A DNA stretch of 64,000 nucleotides from Ustulina deusta (lineage: Eukaryota > Ascomycota > Sordariomycetes > Xylariales > Xylariaceae), in the NCBI GenBank assembly GCA_023159155.1, contig JAJNNX010000024.1, positions 186,001-250,000 on the forward strand. The letters are read 5' to 3'. The notes beneath the pieces are model-generated. The model saw only the letters and a program-made list of their open reading frames with translations. It did no database searches and was not told the origin of the DNA. The stretch's first letter is position 1; the number at the start of each line of letters is the position of its first letter. Of the stretch, positions 55,627 to 64,000 are shown in pieces. The position numbers and the translations under genes were made by a program.

Positions 55627-57669
55627 TTAGAATAATCGTGCCCCACCGCCTTCTGGTAGCCAGGCCCCTCCTCCCTCCGGCCCGCCCGTTGCCAGCCACT
55701 CACAGGGTGCCGGGTCGAATGTGTTTTCCCACCGTTCTGAAGCGACTCGGTCGGTGAGATCGCTGTACGTGACGGATTCGCCCGAAGAGAATTCCTCTTC
55801 GCGGCTTTCGCTGGCCATGACTGCCTCCAATCGCCTCTTGATGCTCCCACTCGAGGGCACCTTGATACCCTGTGGCCAGTTGAAGAAATTGGTCCGGTCG
55901 TACACTCGCTTGACCTGTTGGAGTTTGAGGCGGTTCTCGCCGTAGTAAGCCTTCTCGTAGGCGTCGTCGCCCAGGGATGCGTCTGGGAACGCCACGAAGC
56001 ACGCCTGCTTCGTCAGAGACAGCGGCTTCAACCTGTCTTTGAACTTCCCCAAGAAACACCTCATATCCCTCTCCAACCATTTATCTCTAAACTGCATCAT
56101 GATGTACGAGTGGTAGACGGTCTCGCGCCAGCGGAAAGCCGTGGCTTCTCTCGGCTTCCTGCTGGCCTCGCCTCCCGAGTGGATGAACGAGACTTGGCAT
56201 AGACAGTTCGGCTCTCCTTTGAAAAGCCGCCTGAAGGCCTCCAGCTCCTCCTTCACGATGTTGGTGATGGCCAGGAAGTCGTCGCGGTCGTTGCCGAAGC
56301 AGAAGGAGCTAAATATGCGGAACGTGCTGTTAGAGGGAAATGCTCGCACGGTTTCCTCGTCCCATTGCGCCACCAATGTCTCGTGAAAGAAGCGCGTCGA
56401 CTTCTCGGGGAGGCTCCGGCGCTTCAGCTGCTTTTCGAGCTCTTTGTCGAGGACTGCATTGTGGATTTCTTTGCCAAAATCGTGCTCACTGCCGTCGTAA
56501 TACGCCAGAAAGCGAACCGCCAGGGCGCCGTCTTGAACCTGGGTGTCGGAAAACCAGCTGCTGTCGATCGTCATCTGATCGGACCACTTCATTGTATAAA
56601 AACGATGCATCGTATTCAGCAGCGTTCGGTGGTCGCCTTTCGGGTCGGGAAACCAAGTAAATCGCCCAGCGGTTACTATACCTTCCCCCCCAGAGAGTGG
56701 AAGTACCTTTAAGATCATATTCACTACCACACCAAAATTGCCACCACCTCCGCCACGGAGCGCCCAGAAAAGCATGCCCTCATTCGATTCAGGGGGGTCG
56801 TTCTCGCCAACGGTGGCCAGATTGCCATCAGCTGTAACAATGGAAATCTCTCTTATGGTATCGCACCCCATTCCGAGGCTTCTTGAAAAGGGACCGATGC
56901 CTCCCCCGAGCATGAAGCCACTCACACCAACAGTGGGACATCGGCCACCATTGATCGCCCATCCATTCAGCCGCGCGTTGATGAGCGGTTTGTATGCGTT
57001 GCCCCATAATGCGCCACCCTGGACTGTCATGATTTGATCCTCCATATCAAGCTTTACTTTATTCATTTTGGCCATGTCTAACAAGATGCCGCTGTCTGTC
57101 GTTGAGGATCCAGTGTAGGAATGCCCGCCATTCTTGATAGTAAGAGAGACACGGTGGGCCCTAGCTTCCGTCACAATCGCCTGCACCTCGGATACTAGTA
57201 TGGGCTGTACGACGCATGTTGGTCGGGTGAAGCGGTACAGAAGGTTGGAGCTCGCAACGGCTCGCTCGTATTCTAGTTCCCCAGGTTCGTGTACGAGGAT
57301 TCCCTTTTCTTTGAGGTCGGAGATGATCCGAGGCCCTTCTCTACTTATCTTTAGCTTCTTTGGCGGCTTGGATTCAGGCGAGTCGGAGCTTTTCCTCTTT
57401 TGCAAAGCACCCTCCTGCCCCGCCGCCAATGCCATTTTGTCCAAGGCCGAGGCCAACTTGTGATGAGTATAAGGTGACATACGGGCCATGATCAAGCGGG
57501 CAGTAAGACGGGGTTTGCGATTCTGTAGAACCAGATTATATGAAAAACTAAAATTATAACCAGAGGCGACTTCTGCTTTGAGGGGATGGCTCATGTCGCT
57601 TCTCGCTCTTTGTATGATACTGTAAGTCTTGTGACTCGATTCGACGCTTGCAACAGGTGAAAGAAACAT
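55627..57669 (-). CDS. BBE-like FAD-linked oxidoreductase
   Basis: Berberine-bridge-enzyme-like oxidases use covalently bound FAD to oxidise alcohols, sugars or alkaloid/polyketide intermediates. One exon of 680 codons. The FAD_binding_4 domain spans about 145-330 with NGGHSYTG (His183) and GGRCPTVGVSGFMLGGGIGP (Cys244), the pair that gives bicovalent FAD attachment. The C-terminal BBE motif is YYGENRLKLQQVKRVYDRTNFFNWPQGI in family terms, near 585-612. Unlike most relatives it has no signal peptide. It carries a basic, bipartite-looking stretch (QKRKSSDSPESKPPKKLK, 90-107), and the tail is Gly-rich. The true start may be one of several later Met codons (for example 61, 64 or 79). Confidence 0.85.
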   Translation of the reverse strand: MFLSPVASVESSHKTYSIIQRARSDMSHPLKAEVASGYNFSFSYNLVLQNRKPRLTARLIMARMSPYTHHKLASALDKMALAAGQEGALQKRKSSDSPESKPPKKLKISREGPRIISDLKEKGILVHEPGELEYERAVASSNLLYRFTRPTCVVQPILVSEVQAIVTEARAHRVSLTIKNGGHSYTGSSTTDSGILLDMAKMNKVKLDMEDQIMTVQGGALWGNAYKPLINARLNGWAINGGRCPTVGVSGFMLGGGIGPFSRSLGMGCDTIREISIVTADGNLATVGENDPPESNEGMLFWALRGGGGGNFGVVVNMILKVLPLSGGEGIVTAGRFTWFPDPKGDHRTLLNTMHRFYTMKWSDQMTIDSSWFSDTQVQDGALAVRFLAYYDGSEHDFGKEIHNAVLDKELEKQLKRRSLPEKSTRFFHETLVAQWDEETVRAFPSNSTFRIFSSFCFGNDRDDFLAITNIVKEELEAFRRLFKGEPNCLCQVSFIHSGGEASRKPREATAFRWRETVYHSYIMMQFRDKWLERDMRCFLGKFKDRLKPLSLTKQACFVAFPDASLGDDAYEKAYYGENRLKLQQVKRVYDRTNFFNWPQGIKVPSSGSIKRRLEAVMASESREEEFSSGESVTYSDLTDRVASERWENTFDPAPCEWLATGGPEGGGAWLPEGGGARLF

Positions 57670-58253
57670 GTCTCACAACGAGTAAACAAAACCCAGCTGT
57701 CGAGTTAAAAATAAAATAAAAATAAAAATAAAAAGGAGAAAAAAGAAGAAGCCGCATATCCGCGTCCTTTGTCTCCTTTTCCTCGACTTAATACATCATA
57801 GGAGCAACGATATAATTATTAGCAGTATCTATCTAGCGAGGACCAAGACGACAACCCTGGTTCCTCTTCTTTCTCGCCTATCTCCCTATATTTTACCTCA
57901 TCAAACTATCACATGGCGCGGGATATTCATGCGCCTATGAATAAGACGATTGATGAAAGCAGGGGTTAAATAGGTAGCAAAAGTGTGATGATTTTCTCTA
58001 GTCTAAATCAACAAACCTTTGATACATCTTCTTCATTCCAGTTCTCATGTACTTATGTGTTAAAACCAGCTGCAGCTAGCTGAATCTGACATGCTGGCGC
58101 GATCATGCTCGAATCGGAATGTCTATAGACATACAGCCCCGTTTTCCGACATTACTGTACTTACCTAGGAAGAGGCTAGGTACTTGGATCGCGATTCAGC
58201 ATGTCCTAATTAGTTCTTAAACACTCGACATCTCCACACCAAAAGCTCACAGG
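57670..58253. other. Intergenic, divergent upstream region
   Basis: This lies between the BBE-like gene and the broken hydrolase. It has an A-rich tract (57707-57745) in the likely 5' region of the oxidase. No gene seen. Confidence 0.45.
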
Positions 58254-58912
58254 ATGTGGTTGAATTCGAGACTGTTCCTTCAACGCAATATGTTAGTTAC
58301 AGCAGTATTCACGATTCTCCCAGGTTTTGCCGGGGCCGTTTTTCTCCCCCGAAATATCATGTCGGTGTCAGCAAGCACACAATTGAACATTACAACCCGT
58401 ACGATCTTCTCGCCCCGAACAACGTCAGCACGACGCATATCGGCTCGTTCGGGTATTCTCTAGGTGGCGCCGCGGCAATCGGTTCGATATACGACGACGA
58501 CCGCCTCGTGTCTGGCCTCAACCTCGACGGCTCGCTGCTCGGTTCGCAGCCGTGTTCAACGACACCAAGGCGGATGCCAAGAAACCGGTGCTTCGTCTCG
58601 GGGAGGAGCTGCATACCGGCGAGGATGCCGCCCATGATATCACGTGGGGCACGTTTCCGCTGTGGCAGACGGCGTATTTCGGGAAATTCCTTATTGATGG
58701 CACAATGCACCACGATTTCTGCGACGACACGTTCTGGAAGACCATCCATCCAGCCTACGGATCCGACCACGGGTCCGATCGACATGAATCGCCAGGTCGC
58801 AATTATGAATACGTACGTCAAGGCTTTTATGGACTTCGCTTTGTTGGGCCAGAAGTCGTCGATTCTGGACGACCCGTCGGCGGAGTGGCCCGGGGTTGTC
58901 TTTTATGCGTGA
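58254..58912 (+). pseudogene. Frameshifted platelet-activating-factor-acetylhydrolase-like fragment
   Basis: Three frames in succession carry parts of one alpha/beta hydrolase. The first has HIGSFGYSLGGAAAIGSI and GLNLDG (nucleophile elbow GYSLGG). From about 58550 the reading moves to a second frame with KKPVLRLGEELHTGED, WGTFPLWQTAYFGK and DGTMHHDFCDDTFW (the His-containing motif). From about 58770 a third frame gives PIDMNRQVAIMNTYVKAFMD and WPGVVFYA, then TGA. The N-terminal domain up to the first active-site motif is missing. Two frameshifts plus the missing half indicate a pseudogene; assembly errors could explain the shifts but not the truncation. Confidence 0.65.
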
Positions 58913-59614
58913 TTCGGCATATTATGGGCCGCACGCTCTCCTAGCAGCTCCGGGTTGGTGGGGTTCGCTGCCGAGATAGTTCATGCTGCTTGCGGGTTCC
59001 CGCCCCTGATGTTGTTGCTCGGACGGAAATTACGCCGACCTAGGTATTTAGCCGCCGGGTGACGCTATTCCAAAACAGGGTTTCCATAGTACTACATAGA
59101 TAAATTGAATTGATCAAAGTAATTCCCTCCAACTATGCCGGAAATCCAGCTAGCCCCTATACAACCCGCTCGATGAGCGATAGTGAAGTAGTTCCGGTGG
59201 GTTGTAGCGTGTAGGGCGTAAGAGGCCCGGAACTATCTTGGTATCCGTCTAGAATGTGTCACAACGATCTGTCCGAAAAGAGTAGATTAACCTGCCTCCA
59301 CTATCTTAATATTTATGCGAATGCGATCGCATACGCCCCGATCACACTGGGAATCACAATGACTAACAGTATCTTCCGAGAGAGCTATGTTAGCCAATCG
59401 CTTACTCCAGCGGCTACTTTCGTCGTGTACCTTGATGGCCGGAGACTTTCCGGAGAGTTATATGCCTAGTCCGGCAACTCCAGATGTCAATGAAAGACTA
59501 TATGAGGATGGCAACATCAACACTCCTCGTAGGCTGCTTGGAAAATAATCAACTATGTCATGAGTTTTCAAACTATCTTGTCTTGACATAAAGTGCACGC
59601 TCAAAATATCAAAA
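58913..59614. other. Intergenic, no gene seen
   Basis: Upstream region of the methyltransferase. A 71-codon frame (59254-59469) has no motif. Confidence 0.4.
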
Positions 59615-60652
59615 ATGGCCAAGGCGCAAGAAGAACTAGGAAATATGTTCAAGACATTCACCTCTGACTTCGACGATGAACGACTAGAAAAGTTCATCGA
59701 GAGCTCGGAAAGAATCATGAGACGGCCGGCGGGATTACTCCTCGTGCAAGCTGGGCTTGATGCGTCGACGAGCAAGCCCTTCGCTCTTTTGGACCACGCT
59801 TGCGGAACTGGACCTATCGCAGCGCACTTGCAGGAGAACGTGGACAAACAGGTGTTATTGCGGAGTAGGATGGTGTGTGCGGATATCAGTGACAATCTGG
59901 TTGGTACCTTGAAGAGACGAGCTGAAAAACACGAATGGGTCAATGTCGAGACTACCATTCTTGATGCACAGGTATGGCGTCGTCCCCCACAGATAATAGA
60001 ACTGAATCTAATGACGGTAGTAGAAGTCGGGTCTCCCTGAGGTGTCTTTCTCGCATGTCACGATCAACTTCGCTATGCACGTGATCCCAGACCCGGGAGC
60101 CGTTTTGCAAGGTACGTCTCACTATCCATGAAGGAGGAGGTCTTGCGGAATTCGGCAGAGCATGTGGTAAAACACCCATTGCTAATGAACGGAGTAGAGA
60201 CCATGCGAGTGCTGCAGCCCGGCGGCACATTGGCCTTCACGGTATGGCATAAGGACAACTCGGGTTGGGTGCCGGACATGAGATCTAGCTTTGAGGCGCT
60301 GCCGTTCGAGGCGCCAATGCCGAGCCCGATGCCAATGGCGCCCAATGGAAAATCGGAATTTATCGATCCCGACCTCATCCCGGAGCAACTGCGACGCTAT
60401 GGGTTCGAAGATGTCGAGATCCAGACGGCAGAGCATACCATGCGAGTGGAGAGTGCCGACGACTATCTGCGCAGCTTCGGGATGATGAAGGATTGGATGC
60501 TGCGGGGGTACTGGAGTGAAGAGAGTAAGGAGAGAGCGAGTGGCATGCTCGATGATCACATCGTGCGGCATCTGACTGAGAAGCACAATGGACAGGGTTG
60601 GGATCTGCCATGGACGTTGGTTCTGGCGACCTGTCGCAAGCCAAACAACTGA
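59615..60652 (+). CDS. Class I SAM-dependent methyltransferase
   Basis: Exons are 59615-59971, 60027-60111 and 60198-60652, giving 298 residues; both introns keep phase and have recognisable branch points. The SAM-binding motif I is LLDHACGTGPIAAHL (residues about 53-67). An acidic loop VCADISDN follows, then ILDAQ before the first intron. The second exon supplies VSFSHVTINFAMHVIPDP (motif post-II), and MRVLQPGGTLAFTVWHKD is motif III. The C-terminal part (VESADDYLRSFGMMKDWML) is typical of small-molecule methyltransferases near fungal metabolite clusters. The substrate is unknown. The BBE-like oxidase 2 kb away could be a partner, but the broken gene between them argues against a tight cluster. 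Confidence 0.85.
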
Positions 60653-61270
60653 TTTAATCTCATTTATATTAAGAGCATGTCCAAATGATATTTAGCAGGA
60701 AGGTGTGTATAGAAAGAACAAAAATAAAACAAAACCAGTATCGCTCTCATATCTCGTACCGCCTGTAGTGGTAGTAGGTGGATATTCATGTTGTAGATGT
60801 GACGGAATACAGTATTAACATAGCATCCACCGTAAGCGGTCTTCTTATACACTGTCCCTCGTCCCTGCCACAAGCCCTGACATTACCCCGGAGTAACCTA
60901 AGGAGGTAGGTACGACACTGTAATGCAACGTGCGAGGTAGTACATCTATATTCGCACTGTATGAGCATCAATACTGCCGAGAGTTATCTATCTCGCTATC
61001 TATCCTTCCACCACGTCAATATTATCTTTCAGCCTTTTGACAGGTGTCGATAAGGAAATTCGTCAAGCTTCATCATCACGACAATAACAACAACATTACC
61101 ACCGCCATTTCTCCCGACAGAATCCAACACTGGGCCGGACAGCGACATCGCCATGTCAGAGCTGCCGCCGTAGCACCTGAATTCATCTATTCACGGCATA
61201 CTTCGATATACATGCATCATTACGTCGCCACCTTTCCCGTCCGCCATCCGCATCCGGTACACGCCAAACC
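60653..61270. other. Intergenic, no gene seen
   Basis: It contains the 3' flank of the methyltransferase and the promoter of the membrane-protein gene. There are CAT/ACAAC-rich runs around 61070-61100 in the likely 5' UTR. Confidence 0.4.
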
Positions 61271-62249
61271 ATGCCGCCTCCTATCGCGCGCCTTGTTCTG
61301 AGCGTGGCCGCATGTCTGTGTCTGCTCCAGGTTGCCGTCGCAACGTCGAGCTTGGAAGAGGGCATCCTCCCATCCTACCACTATGGCGCTCCCATCCCCG
61401 TCGAGTGCATGAACCGTAGCATGTGAGCCTCCCGCGCACTCGCCGTGTCTTGTCGTGTGCTGTCTTTGTCTGCTGACACCGAAATGCGACGGCAGAGAGA
61501 CGGGTGAACACATCCAGGACGCTCGCCACCAGATCCAGTGGATTCCCTTCCCCGTCTGCAACGAGACCGGCCGGCCCCTCGAGTTCCACTACGGCATCGA
61601 GGCCGAGCTCAACTGCACCATCCCCCTCATCGACGACCCCTTCTTCCACCTCCTCGAGTTCTACGTCCACAGCGACGCGCCCCTCGCCTGCCGTCTCCCC
61701 GCGAGGCCCGCCGCCCACGTCGAGCTTATCGGCGAGAAGCCCATCGAGCCCGAGTTTATCCCCCTCGTCTTCGCCCTCGCCGGCACCCTCCAGCGCAGCC
61801 ACATGCATATCAGCACCCATCTCAACGTGCTCCTCCACAGCACCCCGAAACACCACATCCACCCCCATGATAGCGGCGTGCTCGACAGTGGCGCCGCCTA
61901 CAGTACCAGTCCGCTCAGTCATATGGCCGGCAGCGATACGCGCCGTCTCGTCATCGGCGACCCCTTACCCCTGAGCTTCAGCGTTCGCTGGTTCCCCACC
62001 CCGGCACTGCCCAAGACCGAGGGCAAGGTGGAGTGGCAGGGCATGGGCGGGCATATCTACGCCAGCACCGTCTTCTATTCAATTGTGTCGTTCATTGCCG
62101 GCGTGCTAGGATCCGGCGCCTACTTCTTCGGCGTCATACTGCCTAAGAGGCTGCGCGGGAGGGGGCTTGGTGGTGCTACGCCACTTGGTTACGGGCTTAA
62201 TGGTAAGGGTGTAGGGAATGGATGGGGGTACTCGAAACGCATCGATTAG
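61271..62249 (+). CDS. Secretory-pathway type I membrane protein, unknown function
   Basis: Exons are 61271-61422 and 61496-62249 (73-nt intron), 301 residues. The start MPPPIARLVLSVAACLCLLQ begins a signal peptide ending about VAVATS. The lumenal part has Cys pairs (VECMNRS, VCNETG, LNCTIP, LACRLP) and N-glycosylation-type sites (NRS, NET, NCT). A single transmembrane helix (ASTVFYSIVSFIAGVLGSGA and on) lies near residues 247-271, followed by a short basic tail (PKRLRGRG). The segment pattern IQWIPFPVCNETGRPLEFHYG looks like a conserved ascomycete family but I do not know a function. An ER or Golgi location is the most likely. Confidence 0.75.
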
Positions 62250-62557
62250 GCGCGCTTTTAATCTACTCAGTTTGATCGAGTTGGGGTCGAACGGGGAAAA
62301 CCCTGTTCTTGTACATACTTATAGATTATGAGGGACCATGTCGGCTGTATGATGGAGTCATGTTTTTGGCTGTAGTACTAGGAGTTTGCGGCATTCGGGC
62401 TCGGATTCAAAATACATACGGAATCGGCCGTTCTTATTACAAACTTAATGTAGTTATGTCATATCCTGCTCTTATAATATATATCGTAACACTACATATA
62501 TCATACAATTGTCCAACGTGCTCTCTCAACGGTTTGGCTAATTTATGCGATAGCACG
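62250..62557. other. Short gap between convergent genes
   Basis: 3' flanks only; no gene seen. Confidence 0.5.
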
Positions 62558-63630
62558 CTATTGCGCTTTCTTCACCGCATCGCCAGCATTGATGCGTTTG
62601 AGGACACGGGCGTACATATCAACAGTCAACAGGAGAGCTAAACCCCGCTGTCAGCCAAGCTATTCTAAAAGTCGGGCAGTAGATAATTCAGATAAAGAAG
62701 CTAAAAAGAAAGAAGAATAATAAGAAGAAAACTCACCAAGAGCGAAATACCCCCCATAAAGCCCCCCGATGAGCACCGTCTTCTGCTCGAACGAGACAAC
62801 CGCGGGGTCCCAGAGCGCAGCCTCGTACATGCACGTGAGCGTCGTGACGGCCGTCTGCAGCCCGTACACGAGCAGCAGGAGCTCGGCGCCGCCGGACCGC
62901 ACCCCGCGGCCCCCCCAGAGCGCGCCGACCGCCCACAGCGACACCGGCAGGTGGAAGACCAGCTCGAAGAAGGCGAACAGCACGAAGAACGGCGGGGCCG
63001 CCGGCGCCGCGAAGAACTGGTCGTTGTACGTCGCCACGTAGTACGACCGCAGATCGCCTAGCACGCGCAGCGGCGCGTCGGACGGCTGCCAGAGGGATGC
63101 TGGGTAGAGGGGGACTAGGTCGACGCCTGTGTTGACTTCGTTAGGGACGTGCTGAGTAAGTAAGTAGGGACGTGGTTCGCGGGGTGGGGTTGGGGTGCGG
63201 TGAGGAGAGCGTGGATGAGAGAGGAGGGGAGGGGAGGGGATGGGATTTATGTATGGAGGAAATGCGCGGTGGCGGCCGGCTCTCATCTATCTCATCTATC
63301 TCATCTCATTGCCATCATGTTCTTTTCATCTCATGCCATCTACACTATCACATGGGGCGGCGGGGGGTAAAAGGTATGGCTCCCCTGGTTTGAGCAGGGA
63401 ACCCTCCGGTGAAGATGGGCTCTCATAAAACGGAACAGACGGGGCATTGAGCCTCGGGCTATTGCCGGGGGGGCCTCGGGACGCGGCCTTTTGTTTTGTA
63501 GAGGAAAAAAATTTTTTTCGATATAGCACGGATAATCAAGTAGGTACTTACAGAAGAGAATGGGGATGTGGATCAGGAAGTAGACTAGGTACACTCGGTC
63601 GAGGACCGATCGTGTTGAAGGAGATGCCAT
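62558..63630 (-). CDS. EXPERA-domain membrane protein (TMEM97/sigma-2-like)
   Basis: The EXPERA fold is a four-helix membrane domain shared by sterol isomerase EBP and TMEM97, binding sterol-like ligands in the ER. Exons are 63630-63552, 63126-62737 and 62637-62558, giving 182 residues. Marks are DRVYLVYFLIHIPILF in helix 1, VDLVPLYP after the first junction, YNDQFFAAP, FFVLFAFFELVFHLPVSLW in helix 2, and MYEAALW plus GGLYGGYFALALLLTVDMYARV for helices 3-4. The tail ends KKAQ, a possible ER-retention type. The first intron is long for this window (425 nt), with a CCTAACG branch point. An ATG ten codons upstream (63660) is a less likely start. Confidence 0.85.
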
Positions 63631-64000
63631 TTCTCTCTGTGTGGCAGGTAGGTAGGTCACTTAAATGAGTGTAGAGTGAGATTTGGGAATGTTGCTGCGG
63701 TGGAGGAGATGGATTGTTGTGCGTTTCGCGAGGTGAGGTGCCTGATATCGTGAATGTGACGGCTCTCAAAGATCTTCATGGAATAAGATTACCATGTGTA
63801 AGTTTTTATTGCACTGTCCTTCACACTGTATTCCAGACATGGTACGCATGGTTCCCCGACACTAAATGACTTGGCGTTTTTGGGGTACCTCGTATCTGGG
63901 GTTCAACCACAAGGAATCTCTGGGGTTGTTTTCGCTTTTATTCATGATTCACGATGAAATATCTAGCAAGGTTAATGGGATACACTCGCGTTCCAATTGG
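63631..64000. other. Upstream region to window edge, no gene seen
   Basis: Promoter side of the EXPERA gene. No coding sequence recognised up to the right edge. Confidence 0.4.

Noticed and set aside
61281..61922. 213-codon minus-strand open frame
   Set aside because: Antisense to the signal-peptide membrane protein; composition reflects the opposite-strand codons.
1..64000. tRNA, rRNA genes and CRISPR arrays
   Set aside because: I looked for B-box-like GTTCGANTC in a cloverleaf setting and for spaced direct repeats; isolated matches lacked the rest of a tRNA, and no spaced repeat arrays other than ankyrin units and LTRs were seen.

Overview
The window is genomic DNA of a filamentous ascomycete (Pezizomycotina). 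The evidence is: short introns of about 45-130 nt with GTRAGT-type 5' sites and CTAAC/CTGAC branch points; fungal families (rhodopsin-like membrane protein, UstYa oxidase, HET and NACHT-ankyrin proteins, GH79 glycosidase); and strong repeat-induced point mutation (RIP, C:G to T:A). I cannot name the species.

Left arm (1-24.7 kb). An edge-truncated basic protein is followed by housekeeping genes: bub3 (-), gpn2 (+) and pop5 (-, tail to tail with gpn2). Then come a family 2 O-methyltransferase (-), the fused molybdenum-cofactor gene cnxE (+), a seven-helix rhodopsin-domain protein (+), a small secreted protein (+), a RIP-damaged C2H2/ankyrin gene (-) and a conserved 81-residue protein (-). Next to the AT-rich island lie two dead secondary-metabolism relics: a lone polyketide-synthase dehydratase segment (-) and a P450 (+) that has lost its haem loop.

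AT island (24.7-37.5 kb). This is one LTR retrotransposon (24749-37532, 318-bp LTRs, GTTTG target duplication). A second LTR element sits inside it (26411-32335, AAGGG/AAAAG duplication), as does a young solo LTR of 215 bp (25795-26009, ATATA duplication). The outer element keeps a readable Ty3/Gypsy reverse transcriptase on the minus strand. Its YLDD active site now reads YLNN, as RIP would produce. The solo LTR is not AT-biased and so postdates the RIP.

Right arm (37.5-64 kb). It holds an AT-hook-like protein (-), a short-chain dehydrogenase (-), an orphan MFS fragment, a secreted GH79 glycosidase (+), a hemerythrin-like protein (-), a UstYa-family oxidase (-), a broken HET fragment (+) and a large NACHT-ankyrin NLR (-). 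The NLR ankyrin array (exact 102-bp period) carries four in-frame stops and no frameshift. Further right are a BBE-like FAD oxidase (-), a broken PAF-acetylhydrolase-like gene (+), a methyltransferase (+), a single-pass membrane protein (+) and an EXPERA-domain protein (-).

The genes do not form one pathway. What links much of the window is RIP: it inactivated the nested retroelements, probably leaked into the flanking P450, and seems to have hit two ankyrin-repeat genes whose own tandem repeats can act as the trigger. Exon boundaries were placed by eye from reading frame, splice signals and family motifs; frames close exactly for all multi-exon genes called intact.
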